A stretch of 35,824 nucleotides of DNA from Acidobacteriota bacterium (GTDB lineage: Bacteria > Acidobacteriota > Polarisedimenticolia > J045): NCBI GenBank assembly GCA_017994815.1, contig JAGOJY010000043.1, positions 1 to 35,824 on the forward strand, in the 5' to 3' direction. A program made the translations under genes and the position numbers. Of the stretch, positions 1 to 7,056 are shown piece after piece. The notes beneath the pieces were generated by a model. It was not told the DNA's origin, searched no databases, and worked only from the letters and a program-made list of their open reading frames with translations. Each line of letters starts with the position of its first letter. Within the stretch, counting starts at the first letter, position 1.

Positions 1-149
1 CAGACCCGCGCCAGCACGACCGACAGCCCGTCGTCGACGCGGACCAGCGCGGCCGCCACCTGGTCCAGCTCCAGCAGGCCGAGGCGCCAGAGTTCGAGGT
101 CCCGGGCCGCTGCCCGCGTGCCGGTTCTGTTGTCGAGGGCGCTGCTCAC
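1..149 (-). CDS. Partial N-terminus of an unrecognised protein; paralogue of the gene at the right edge
   Basis: Only the first 49 codons lie in the window; the gene continues past base 1. It starts at a GTG (147-149) after a G-rich AGGTGGGG stretch. The visible protein reads VSSALDNRTGTRAA and then ARDLELWR, followed by a helical segment rich in Leu, Val and Asp. The gene entering at 35740 has exactly 14 residues before the same ARDLELWR and then also LEL, with S2, D6, G10, R12 and A13 identical. This supports both the start choice and common ancestry. I do not recognise the family and assign no function. A promoter lies at 175-204 and a dispersed repeat about 110-160 bases upstream. Confidence 0.6.
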   Translation of the reverse strand, partial: MSSALDNRTGTRAAARDLELWRLGLLELDQVAAALVRVDDGLSVVLARV

Positions 150-174
150 GACACCACCCCACCTGACGTTGCAG

Positions 175-204
175 ATGGTACCAGCGCTCGCTGCGGCATT
201 TCAA
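175..204 (-). promoter_or_regulatory. Sigma-70-like promoter of the left outer gene
   Basis: On the minus strand TTGAAA (199-204) and TACCAT (175-180) are separated by 18 bases, in a stretch far more AT-rich than its surroundings. The -10 box ends 25 bases before the GTG at 149. The right-edge paralogue has 26 bases between its -10 box and its start, so the layout is the same. Confidence 0.5.
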
Positions 205-214
205 CTGGATAATC

Positions 215-228
215 GAGAAATATTTCCC
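215..228. promoter_or_regulatory. AT-rich palindrome upstream of the left outer promoter
   Basis: GAGAAATATTTCCC contains the perfect palindrome GAAATATTTC, ten bases upstream of the -35 box of the left outer gene. The right outer promoter has GAGAAA-N10-TTTCTC immediately upstream of its -35 box. A shared operator or an AT-rich activating element is possible; this is inference. Confidence 0.35.
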
Positions 229-259
229 GTAATGGCAAATTCTGCCGATTACGCCGTGG

Positions 260-312
260 ATCGCGGCGCCGTCAGGGCCGGGCCGCCTGGCGGCGGCCCG
301 TACGAATGCGCG
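260..312 (+). repeat. Dispersed intergenic repeat, copy A
   Basis: This 53-base element matches 19915-19967 with about four mismatches. It contains the hairpin GGGCCGCC-TGGC-GGCGGCCC followed by ACGAATGCGCG. A shorter third copy, in opposite orientation, is at 35619-35643. Copies A and C have the same orientation relative to the outer paralogous genes they precede. Confidence 0.75.
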
Positions 313-313
313 C

Positions 314-1078
314 TCAGGGGCGGATGACGTCGGCGTCGCCGGCGGGAGACGAGATGCCGACGTCGTCGGTCCGCGGCTGCACCTCGATGCGATTGACGAC
401 CGCGCGCACGCCCCGCAGCCCGAGCGCGATCTGCGCGGCGCGGTCGCGCTCGCGCAGGATTCTCACGGTGCCGGAGAGCGTCACCTCGCCGCCGCTCACC
501 GCGACGAGGACGCGCCCGGCGATCGGGTCGGGCACGGCCGGGCTGAGGAGGGCCCGCGCCCGCTGCGCGATCAGCTCGTCCGGTTCCTCCGGGCTCTGCA
601 CCTCGTCCAGCACGTCCAGCACACCCTCGACCTGCGCCGCGAGCAGCCGCGCCGCGAACCGCAGCGCCGGGCGCTCCGTCGTTCCCCGCAGCACGACCCG
701 GCCGTTCTCCACGCCGGGCTCGATCCCGGAGCCGAGCAGCTTCAAGTCGAGGCCGAACGCCTCGCGCACCCGGTTCAGGATCCAGCGGTCGTCGCGAACC
801 GGGCCGACGACGCGCAGCTGGTTGTCGACCGCGACCACGCCGCGCACGCGGCTCGCCAGCTCGGCCGCCTTCCAGGATTGGTCGAGCCGCGAGACGCTGC
901 CGGTCAGCGCGGCCCGCCCGTCCTGCACCTCGACGTCGATGTCGGAGCCGCTGAAGGTCCCCCAGCCCTGCAGCTGCTCCTCGACGAGCTGCGCGAGTTC
1001 GGAATCCTGCCGGCCGGCGCCGGCCGGAAGCGCGGCCGCGGCGACGAGCGCCGCCAGCGTGAAGAGGGTTCGCCCCAT
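314..1078 (-). CDS. Secreted protein with three BON domains
   Basis: The 254-residue protein begins with a signal peptide (charged MGRT, hydrophobic to about residue 20, AGAG cleavage region). Three BON repeats follow, at about 23-91, 95-163 and 170-237. Each has the pattern of a short helix, a strand with DGRAALTGSV or GGEVTLSGTV, a helix, and a closing V-x-x-V-x-N/D-x-[LI] strand. BON domains bind membranes or other envelope components and occur in osmotic-shock proteins of the OsmY type. A periplasmic envelope-maintenance role is therefore likely, but the ligand is unknown. It lies 61 bases downstream of the transglutaminase-like gene on the same strand, with a strong hairpin between them, so it is probably transcribed separately. 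No clear Shine-Dalgarno precedes the ATG. Confidence 0.85.
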   Translation of the reverse strand: MGRTLFTLAALVAAAALPAGAGRQDSELAQLVEEQLQGWGTFSGSDIDVEVQDGRAALTGSVSRLDQSWKAAELASRVRGVVAVDNQLRVVGPVRDDRWILNRVREAFGLDLKLLGSGIEPGVENGRVVLRGTTERPALRFAARLLAAQVEGVLDVLDEVQSPEEPDELIAQRARALLSPAVPDPIAGRVLVAVSGGEVTLSGTVRILRERDRAAQIALGLRGVRAVVNRIEVQPRTDDVGISSPAGDADVIRP

Positions 1079-1095
1079 GCGGCGAACATAGCGCA

Positions 1096-1123
1096 GCGGG
1101 GACGGTGTGCCACCCGTCCCCGC
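1096..1123 (-). terminator. Hairpin terminator after the transglutaminase-like gene
   Basis: GCGGGGACGG and CCGTCCCCGC form a perfect 10-bp stem with an 8-base loop, just after the stop of the 1140-3404 gene. There is no T-run. The GGGGACGG core recurs in several other intergenic hairpins in this window. Confidence 0.6.
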
Positions 1124-1139
1124 GACAGGTCTGCGAAAC

Positions 1140-3404
1140 TCACCGGCGGCTGTGGGTCCGCACAGAGTAGAAGAAGCACGTTCCGGGCGCGGGCGACGGC
1201 GGATCGCGGTACTCCGAGCCGGCCGTGTGCGCCAACAGGTACGGCTCCAACTCGGGCTCGCCCAGTGCCTCGGCGACGGAAGCGGCGTCGCCGGAGCGGT
1301 AGACGTCGTAGCCGTCCACGTTGAGGCCGGTCACGTCCTCCCAGTCCAAAAGCGACGCGTTCTCGGCGTCCTTGCCCACGGCGAGCCGCAGCACCTGCGG
1401 CACCGAGCCGTTGTTGCGGTACAGGCGCACGGTCCCGTGAACGACGTGCGCCATGTCCATCGCCGCCTTGTTCGACCAGGCCACGTAGTAGCTGACCGGA
1501 TCGGGCGGGACGAAGCTCTCGGCCTGCGCCGGCGAGTCGATCGCGGGCCGGAAAGCCTGGAACGCCGAGCCGGCGGTGAACAGGTCCCAGTTGTCTTCGT
1601 CGGCGATGAAGAAGTCGATGTCGCCGGGAAGGTCCTTGGCGTAGGTGGTGCTGGTCTGGAACCCGCTGCCGTGCACGTACCCCTCGAGCACCGACGACTC
1701 CACCTCCAGCAGGTGGTCATCGCCCGTCCCGGGCGAGGTGTCGGGCGAGATCGACAGCCGCGGCACCGCGCCCGAGAAGTCCGGCGGCGACCAGTCGTAC
1801 GCGGCGCCGCCGACGGCGTCGGAAACGACCTGGCCCCAGCCGCTGGCGGGATAGCGGCCCCACGATGTGTTGACGTACACGTAGTAGCTGCGGGTGTCGC
1901 CGAGCGTGAAGCGGGCCTGGCCCTGCGCGTCGGTGTGGGCCTTGGAGATGCTCGTGATCAACCCCGGCAGCGCGTCCCAGTCGGTCCCGAGCACCACCTC
2001 CGCGCCGTCCACGCGGTAGTGGTTCGCGTCGTAGACGGTCACGGTGAGCGTGGCCGACGGCCCGTGCTGCGAGGTGATGTCGGTGTGGCCCCAGCCGTCG
2101 CCGCGGAGAGTGTGGGTGGCGGCGATCTTCCCGCCCCACCAGCCGGAGTAGTTGGAGTCGATCATGTTGTTGACCGGTTCCCACTGCACCCAGCGGCCCC
2201 ACTGCGCGTCGTAGAACTCGTTCCACACGTGGTCGTTGGCCTGTGTGCCGGTGACCTCGGTCGGGATCAGCGCGGCGCGCCCCGCGGCCATCGTGAGGTC
2301 GGCCCACTCCCCGCAGTTGCCGTCGGTGTGGTAGTAGACCAAGACGGGTTGCACCGGGCGGCAGAGGTCCTGGTCCCCGAACGGGCCGATGCTGTCGCGC
2401 ACCCACTGGTTGATCACGCCGACCGCGCCGTTGGCCGGGCCGCTGGTGTTCCCGCGGTGCGCCCACAGGATGTCGATCCCGGCCAGGACGTCCTTCATCA
2501 CCGGGCAGGGATCGTCGTGGGCGCCGTCCCAGTCGGTGTCGCACGCGCCGTACTTGTTGCTCGCGCCGTAGAACAGCCACTCGCGCCAGAACTTCCCGGT
2601 CGGCGGCGCGGCGGGCGTGCCGCCGCTGCTGCACGGGACCGGGTCGATGTAGGTCGGGAACTCGTCCGAACCGCGCGGGTGCAGCACCCACCAGTAGTAG
2701 AACTCGCGCGGGTACTCGATTTCGGTGACCTGCCCGTCCAGCTCCACGCGGTAGGCGAGCGCGGTGTAGTAGTCGCCGCCCTCGGCGGCCGAGCCGTGGT
2801 CCACCACGCGCACGTAGTCCAGGAACGGGTCGACTTCGTAGGCGTACTCGCGGGTGTCGCGGATCAGCCGCGGGAAGAAGCTCGGGCTGGCCAGGTCCTC
2901 GCGCGCGATGTGCGCGACGAGGAACGCGGTTTCGTCGACGTACGGCTCCGCCGCGTCGTTGACCCATTGCGCCCACTTGTCCTGCTGCGCCGCGTTCATC
3001 CGCGAGAACTGGTCCTCCAGCTGCTTGTGCAGCCACGTCGGCGCGCGGTTGACCGCGACGCGCGCGCCGGCGGTCAGCACGTCCGCCGGGTTGATCGCGA
3101 GGAGCGTCGCGGTCGTGGCATCGAACTGCACCGCGCAGCGTTCGCTCTTGGCCAGCCGCTGGAAGACGGGCTGTTCCGCGAGGAGGTCCCACGCGGGATC
3201 GGTCGTCGCGCGCGGTACCAAAGTCGTTGCCGCGGCTCCCGCGGGCGTGCAGGAGGTCCGCGCGGTTTCGTCCGTGAACTCGGACGAGGTATCCGGCGGG
3301 AGTTCGCCGGTGCAGCCGCGATCTTGGACGACCTGCGCCAGCCCGGGCATCAGCCCCGCGGCCAGCAAGGCACACGCGCACGGCACGACATTGCGCAGCG
3401 ACAT
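1140..3404 (-). CDS. Large secreted transglutaminase-like protein with Ig-like and fibronectin-like tail
   Basis: The 754-residue protein has a signal peptide (MSLRNVVPCACALLAAG, then AQ). The start has a strong GGAGGGG site six bases upstream. The central part carries a transglutaminase-like core: C364 in DGNCGEWADL and H392 in NDHVWNEFYD, followed by GRWVQWEP. The third catalytic position, usually Asp in a DP motif, looks like Glu (E409). A beta-sandwich region follows (about 440-500, TLTVTVYDANHYRVDGAEV, with a TDAQGQARF motif like a carboxypeptidase regulatory domain). The C-terminus has a fibronectin-like strand set (DGYDVYRSG, then PGTCFFYSVR). Such proteins are exported proteases or cross-linkers, or structural relatives of these. 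The substrate is unknown. It is divergent from the TonB-like gene. Confidence 0.75.
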   Translation of the reverse strand: MSLRNVVPCACALLAAGLMPGLAQVVQDRGCTGELPPDTSSEFTDETARTSCTPAGAAATTLVPRATTDPAWDLLAEQPVFQRLAKSERCAVQFDATTATLLAINPADVLTAGARVAVNRAPTWLHKQLEDQFSRMNAAQQDKWAQWVNDAAEPYVDETAFLVAHIAREDLASPSFFPRLIRDTREYAYEVDPFLDYVRVVDHGSAAEGGDYYTALAYRVELDGQVTEIEYPREFYYWWVLHPRGSDEFPTYIDPVPCSSGGTPAAPPTGKFWREWLFYGASNKYGACDTDWDGAHDDPCPVMKDVLAGIDILWAHRGNTSGPANGAVGVINQWVRDSIGPFGDQDLCRPVQPVLVYYHTDGNCGEWADLTMAAGRAALIPTEVTGTQANDHVWNEFYDAQWGRWVQWEPVNNMIDSNYSGWWGGKIAATHTLRGDGWGHTDITSQHGPSATLTVTVYDANHYRVDGAEVVLGTDWDALPGLITSISKAHTDAQGQARFTLGDTRSYYVYVNTSWGRYPASGWGQVVSDAVGGAAYDWSPPDFSGAVPRLSISPDTSPGTGDDHLLEVESSVLEGYVHGSGFQTSTTYAKDLPGDIDFFIADEDNWDLFTAGSAFQAFRPAIDSPAQAESFVPPDPVSYYVAWSNKAAMDMAHVVHGTVRLYRNNGSVPQVLRLAVGKDAENASLLDWEDVTGLNVDGYDVYRSGDAASVAEALGEPELEPYLLAHTAGSEYRDPPSPAPGTCFFYSVRTHSRR

Positions 3405-3650
3405 GGGAACCCCTCCGGAAAGGACCGACTCCTGAATCTACGACGAACTGCCGTTGTGGCCTGATTAGCCGGAGCCGCGGTGCGGACGCCGCAGCGGAAC
3501 GCGGTCCGGCCGGCGCGCTGCGGCGCGGCGGCGCACACTTCATCGGGCGGCGAAGACAGGTGCCGGGTGGCGCTCCCGGCAGGCCAGCCCGCGCTTCCCG
3601 GCCCGACCACCGCCCGCGCGTCGCGATGTGCGCGACCGAGGGGGTGCGAG
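3405..3650. other. Divergent intergenic region between the transglutaminase-like and tonB-like genes
   Basis: This 246-base stretch must hold both divergent promoters. On the minus strand a TAGATT box and a GGAGGGG ribosome site can be seen near the transglutaminase-like start. I find no convincing -35 box, no hairpin terminator and no supported small gene. The tonB frame is open upstream of 3651, but that extension looks non-coding. Confidence 0.4.
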
Positions 3651-4400
3651 ATGTTCGAGACGATGCTCGAAAGCGCCCGGCCCAGGCGATCGTGGCGGAG
3701 AGCGGCGTCGATCCCGGTCGCGATCGCGATCCACGCCGCGCTCCTTCTGATCGCGGTCAGCGCATCGTACTTCGTCATGCAGGCCGTGGCCGGGCCGCCG
3801 ATGCCGCTCGGCATCGACTTCCACCCTCCCGGCCTGCCGCCCGGCGCGGGCGAGAGCCAGCTCCGGCAGCTGCGCGCAACGCGGCCGACACCCGAGCCTC
3901 CCCGTCCCGAGGCGGAACTCGAGCAGCCGTCGGCGGTCCCGGAAGTGCTCCCCGACGCGGCCGCGGCGGCCCCGGAGATCGGCGACGGGCTTCCGCCCGC
4001 CGGGACGGGCGCGGGCGAGGGCATCCCGGGCCTCGAAGGTCTCGGTACCGGCAGCGGCGGGAGCGGCTGGACGATCGCGCCCGCGCCCGGGCCGTTGCCC
4101 GACCCGGAGCGCGTGCGCGAGTACGACGGGACGATGACCGCGCCCGTGTTGGTTCGCCGGGTCGTGCCGGAGTACCCCGAGATCGCCGTGCGCACCCGCA
4201 CGCAGGGCACGGTCGAGCTGGCGGCGGTGATCGACCAGGCCGGCAACGTCATCGACGTCGAGGTCGTGCGCTCGATCCGGCTGCTCGACGATGCGGCGAT
4301 CGAGGCGGTGCGCCAATGGCGCTACACGCCGGCGACGCTCGGCGGCCAGCCGGTGACGGTGCGCTTCCGCGTCCGGGTCCAGTTCCGCCTCGAGCCGTGA
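3651..4400 (+). CDS. TonB-family energy transducer
   Basis: The 249-residue protein has a short basic cytoplasmic start (MFETMLESARPRRSWRR) and one membrane span at about 20-45 (IPVAIAIHAALLLIAVSA). A periplasmic linker rich in Pro, Glu, Ala and Gly follows. The C-terminal TonB domain at about 165-249 has the VVPEYPEIAVRTRTQGTVEL, AAIEAVRQWRYTPA and VTVRFRVRVQF motifs. TonB proteins couple the inner-membrane proton gradient, through ExbB/ExbD, to outer-membrane transporters; no exbBD gene or receptor is in the window. The frame is open further upstream, but 3651 is chosen because it gives the expected topology and follows a GAGGGGGTG site. A second possible role is as a periplasmic TonB-like protein of unknown partner. 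Confidence 0.85.
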   Translation: MFETMLESARPRRSWRRAASIPVAIAIHAALLLIAVSASYFVMQAVAGPPMPLGIDFHPPGLPPGAGESQLRQLRATRPTPEPPRPEAELEQPSAVPEVLPDAAAAAPEIGDGLPPAGTGAGEGIPGLEGLGTGSGGSGWTIAPAPGPLPDPERVREYDGTMTAPVLVRRVVPEYPEIAVRTRTQGTVELAAVIDQAGNVIDVEVVRSIRLLDDAAIEAVRQWRYTPATLGGQPVTVRFRVRVQFRLEP

Positions 4401-4463
4401 GCCGGGCGCGGCGGGTGCGCTTGGCGCAGCGCTGACCGCGGGGCGGGCCGGTGCCGGCCCCGC

Positions 4464-4469
4464 TATAAT
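4464..4469 (+). promoter_or_regulatory. -10 box upstream of the Mn catalase
   Basis: A perfect TATAAT lies about 98 bases before the catalase start in otherwise GC-rich DNA. I see no good -35 hexamer 16-18 bases upstream, so an activator may be needed if this is the promoter. Confidence 0.45.
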
Positions 4470-4476
4470 CCGCGAA

Positions 4477-4505
4477 CGGCCGCCCGGTCCGAGCGGCTGC
4501 TTTTT
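4477..4505 (+). terminator. Hairpin plus T-run, either tonB terminator or catalase leader attenuator
   Basis: A 7-bp stem (4477-4483 with 4493-4499, one G-T pair) and a 9-base loop are followed by CTTTTT. This is the form of an intrinsic terminator. It lies only 7 bases after the TATAAT box and 61 bases before the catalase ATG. It either ends tonB transcripts or attenuates the catalase transcript. Confidence 0.45.
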
Positions 4506-4566
4506 CGGCCGCACATCCGCCGTCCGCGAACACCCGCGCGGCGCGTGTGATCGGCGGGTGACCCCC

Positions 4567-5517
4567 ATGTTCCAACACGTCAAGGAGCTGCAGTTCAATG
4601 CGCGTGTCAGCGCGCCCGATCCGCGCTTCGCCCGGTTGCTGCTCGAGCAGTTCGGCGGCGGCAACGGCGAGCTGAAGGCCGCGATGCAGTACTTCGTGCA
4701 GGCCTTCGCCGCGCGCCGGCCGTACCCGGACAAGTACGACCTCTTGATGGACGTCGCGACCGAGGAACTGAGCCACCTCGAGATCGTCGGCGCGACGATC
4801 ACGATGCTGCTCGACGGGATCAACGGCGAGCTGAAGAACGCCGCCGAGCAGACGTACCTGGGCAAGCTCGTCGGATCGGGCAAGAGCGCGAAGGAGGAGA
4901 TGCTGCACGAGGCGCTGACCAACCCGCAGTTCCTCGTGCTGTCCGGCGGCGGGCCGACGCTGACCGACTGCGCCGGCGTGCCGTGGACGGGCGCGTACGT
5001 CAACGCCAACGGCGACCTGACGGTCGACCTGCGCTCCAACATGGCGGCCGAGTCGCGGGCCAAGATCGTCTACGAGTACCTCTTGCAGTTCACCGACGAT
5101 CCTCACGTGCAGGAGACGCTGCGGTTCCTGATGACGCGCGAGGTGGCGCATTTCCAGCAGTTCAGCGCGGCCCTCGACAGCATCCAGCCCAACTTCCCGC
5201 CGGGCGTTCTGCAGGGCGACCCGCGCTTCACGCACATGTACTTCGAGATGTCGGACGGCGCGAGCAGCGCGCGCGGCCCGTGGAACGAGGGGCAAGGGCC
5301 GTGGAGCAAGGGCGAGGAATGGCAGTACGTCGAGGACCCGGTGAGCCACGTGGTCGAGACCAACGGCCTCGTCGAGCAGGAGGTCGCGGGCACCCAGCTC
5401 ACGCCGGAGCAGGCGCAGAAGCTGGAGGCGCAACTGTCCAAGGAGCGCAGCCGCGAAGTCAAGTCCGCATCGCCCAAGGGGACGATGCAGTGGTCGGAGT
5501 ACCGCTCCGAAACCTGA
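4567..5517 (+). CDS. Manganese catalase
   Basis: The 316-residue protein is a dimanganese catalase of the ferritin-like four-helix class, converting hydrogen peroxide to water and oxygen. The N-terminus MFQHVKELQFNARVS matches the family start, so ATG 4567 is preferred over the in-frame GTG at 4558. Metal ligands are recognisable: E35 in NGELKAAMQY, E67 and H70 in ATEELSH, E162 in AAESRAK, and E192/H195 in REVAHFQQF. The C-terminal tail after about 225 carries the usual GPWNEG and VEDP segments. The length is normal for the family. It is transcribed alone between the tonB-like gene and a convergent hydrolase, with a bidirectional terminator after it. A hairpin and T-run in its leader may regulate it. 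An mntP gene is found elsewhere in the window. Confidence 0.96.
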   Translation: MFQHVKELQFNARVSAPDPRFARLLLEQFGGGNGELKAAMQYFVQAFAARRPYPDKYDLLMDVATEELSHLEIVGATITMLLDGINGELKNAAEQTYLGKLVGSGKSAKEEMLHEALTNPQFLVLSGGGPTLTDCAGVPWTGAYVNANGDLTVDLRSNMAAESRAKIVYEYLLQFTDDPHVQETLRFLMTREVAHFQQFSAALDSIQPNFPPGVLQGDPRFTHMYFEMSDGASSARGPWNEGQGPWSKGEEWQYVEDPVSHVVETNGLVEQEVAGTQLTPEQAQKLEAQLSKERSREVKSASPKGTMQWSEYRSET

Positions 5518-5527
5518 GCGACAGGCC

Positions 5528-5552
5528 GGCGGCGGGGCGAGGCCCCGCCGCC
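5528..5552. terminator. Bidirectional terminator between catalase and hydrolase
   Basis: GGCGGCGGGGC and GCCCCGCCGCC form a perfect 11-bp stem with a 3-base GAG loop, exactly between two convergent stop codons. Confidence 0.7.
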
Positions 5553-5562
5553 CGCCTCCCGG

Positions 5563-6345
5563 TCAGGCGTCGCGCGCGGCCCAGGCGGCGATGACGTCCG
5601 CCACGAAGCGCACGTGCCGCTGATCCTGCAGGAGCAGGTGGTCGGCGCCGTCGAGCGCGACGAACGAGCGCGGCTCGGACGCCGCCTCGAACAGCCGGTA
5701 GCCGTGCTCGACCGGGAGCGTCTCGTCCTGCGGCGAGTGGAAGACGACCAGCGGTTTGCCCAGCGTGCGCGCGCAGGCCGCGATGTCGTGCCGGTCGAGG
5801 TCCGCCAGCAGGTCGGCGCCGAGCGTGAAGCGCCGGCCGCCGAGGACGATGTCGCCCGTGCCCCGCGCCTCGAGGTCCGGTGCGAGGCGCAGCAGCGTCT
5901 CGCGGAACGTCGCCGTGTCCGAGGGCGCCGCGATCGTCGCGACCAGCCGCGCTTCCGGCACGCGGGCGGCCGCGGCGAGGATCGCCGTGCCGCCGAGGCT
6001 GTGGCCGAGCAGGATCGCCGGCGCGCGCCGCTCCTCGCGCAGGAACGCGACGGCGGCGAGCACGTCGCCGATGTTGGACGAGAACGTCGTGCCCGCGAAC
6101 TGGCCCTCGCTCTCGCCGATGCCGGTGAAGTCGAAGCGCAGCACGCCCAGCCCGCGCGCCGCGAGCGCGCGGCAGAGGCGGACGAGCGACTTGAGGTCCT
6201 TCCCGCAGGTGAAGCAGTGCGCGACGAGCGCGTGGGCGGTCGGCGGCCCCGCCGCGGGCAGATCGAGCACGCCGGCCAGCCGCGCCGACTGCGCGCCGAC
6301 GAATCGGACGCGCTCGGTCCGGGGGCCGCGGTCCGGCGCGCTCAG
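5563..6345 (-). CDS. Alpha/beta hydrolase (OsmC-fusion-type hydrolase domain)
   Basis: The 260-residue protein is an alpha/beta-hydrolase with nucleophile S116 in GHSLGG, a late Asp in FHSPQDETLP and a His in DGADHLLLQD. The HCFTCGKDLK and LRFDFTGIGESEG motifs match the hydrolase half of the bifunctional hydrolase/OsmC proteins; here the OsmC half is absent. No ATG, GTG or TTG lies near the domain start. The best start is CTG at 6343-6345, which overlaps the TGA of the upstream TerB-like gene as CTGA and has GAGGGG eight bases upstream. This implies translational coupling. An in-frame GTG at 6606 would add an Arg-rich extension that looks non-coding. The substrate is unknown. Confidence 0.85.
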   Translation of the reverse strand: MSAPDRGPRTERVRFVGAQSARLAGVLDLPAAGPPTAHALVAHCFTCGKDLKSLVRLCRALAARGLGVLRFDFTGIGESEGQFAGTTFSSNIGDVLAAVAFLREERRAPAILLGHSLGGTAILAAAARVPEARLVATIAAPSDTATFRETLLRLAPDLEARGTGDIVLGGRRFTLGADLLADLDRHDIAACARTLGKPLVVFHSPQDETLPVEHGYRLFEAASEPRSFVALDGADHLLLQDQRHVRFVADVIAAWAARDA

Positions 6346-6926
6346 CGGAGCTTCCCCTCGATCTCGCCCCGCGCGCCCGGCGCGAAGCGGGCGGCGATGT
6401 CCGCGATCACGGCACGCTCCGCCGCGTCGATCCTCGAGCCGAGCCCGAACAGGCCACGGCTCGCCTCGGCCACCTTGGCGCTCAGCTCGACGATCGAGCG
6501 GCCGCGCGCGTCCGCCGGCCCGACGAGTTCTCCCAGGACTTGCATGATCTCGCGCACCAGCCCGTCCGACGGGCGCTGTTCCAGCATCGAGGCGATCAGG
6601 AGCCACGGCCGGCTGTCCGGCTCGATGCCGCGCTGCGCGACGGCGTCCATGACCGTCGCGCGCTCGCGCGCGCTGACCGAGCCGTCGGCCCAGGCGACCA
6701 GCACGAGAGGGACGAGGTCGAGCACGCGCACGCTGTCGCCGTCGAACCCGAGTTCGTGCAGCCGCTCGACGAGGCTCATGTCTTCGGTGCCCGCGGCGCG
6801 GGCCGTCCGCTCGCGCTGGGCCAGCTTGGCCGCCGCGGCTTCCATCTCGCGGCGCAGCTCCTCGCGGCGCCGCGCCTCCCTCTGGTGGAAGTACTTTTCT
6901 TCCTCATCGCTGGGCTTGATCGGCAT
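6342..6926 (-). CDS. TerB-like helical protein
   Basis: The 194-residue protein starts with a charged helix or coiled coil (about 8-45, many Glu, Arg and Lys). A TerB-type helical domain follows, with the AWADGSVSARERATV motif at about 79-93, where acidic residues typically bind metal in TerB. The C-terminal half has a second set of helices ending in DAAERAVIADIAARF. The ATG at 6924-6926 has GGAGAA six bases upstream; the open frame further upstream is not supported. TerB-family proteins are linked to tellurite and other stress, but the standalone forms are mostly uncharacterised. It is the first gene of a two-gene unit with the hydrolase, overlapping it by 4 bases. Confidence 0.75.
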   Translation of the reverse strand: MPIKPSDEEEKYFHQREARRREELRREMEAAAAKLAQRERTARAAGTEDMSLVERLHELGFDGDSVRVLDLVPLVLVAWADGSVSARERATVMDAVAQRGIEPDSRPWLLIASMLEQRPSDGLVREIMQVLGELVGPADARGRSIVELSAKVAEASRGLFGLGSRIDAAERAVIADIAARFAPGARGEIEGKLR

Positions 6927-7024
6927 GCCGTTCTCCGGTCGTGGGTGCCGCTGTTCCCGGCACGGGGCACGGAGGATAGCCGATGTCCGCGCGACGGGCC
7001 GGGGCGCGCGGCTGACGGAACGGT

Positions 7025-7030
7025 TATCAT
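7025..7030 (+). promoter_or_regulatory. -10 box of the exported helical protein gene
   Basis: TATCAT stands 26 bases before the ATG at 7057. No good -35 box is seen. The same TATCAT hexamer precedes the aconitase and sulfatase-fold genes. Confidence 0.35.
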
Positions 7031-7056
7031 GGCGCCCCCCGCCCCGGAGTTTCGCG

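Noticed and set aside
1107..3464. A long plus-strand open frame opposite the transglutaminase-like gene
   Set aside because: It is low-complexity, has no ribosome site, and the minus-strand gene has a signal peptide, a catalytic core and a strong Shine-Dalgarno.
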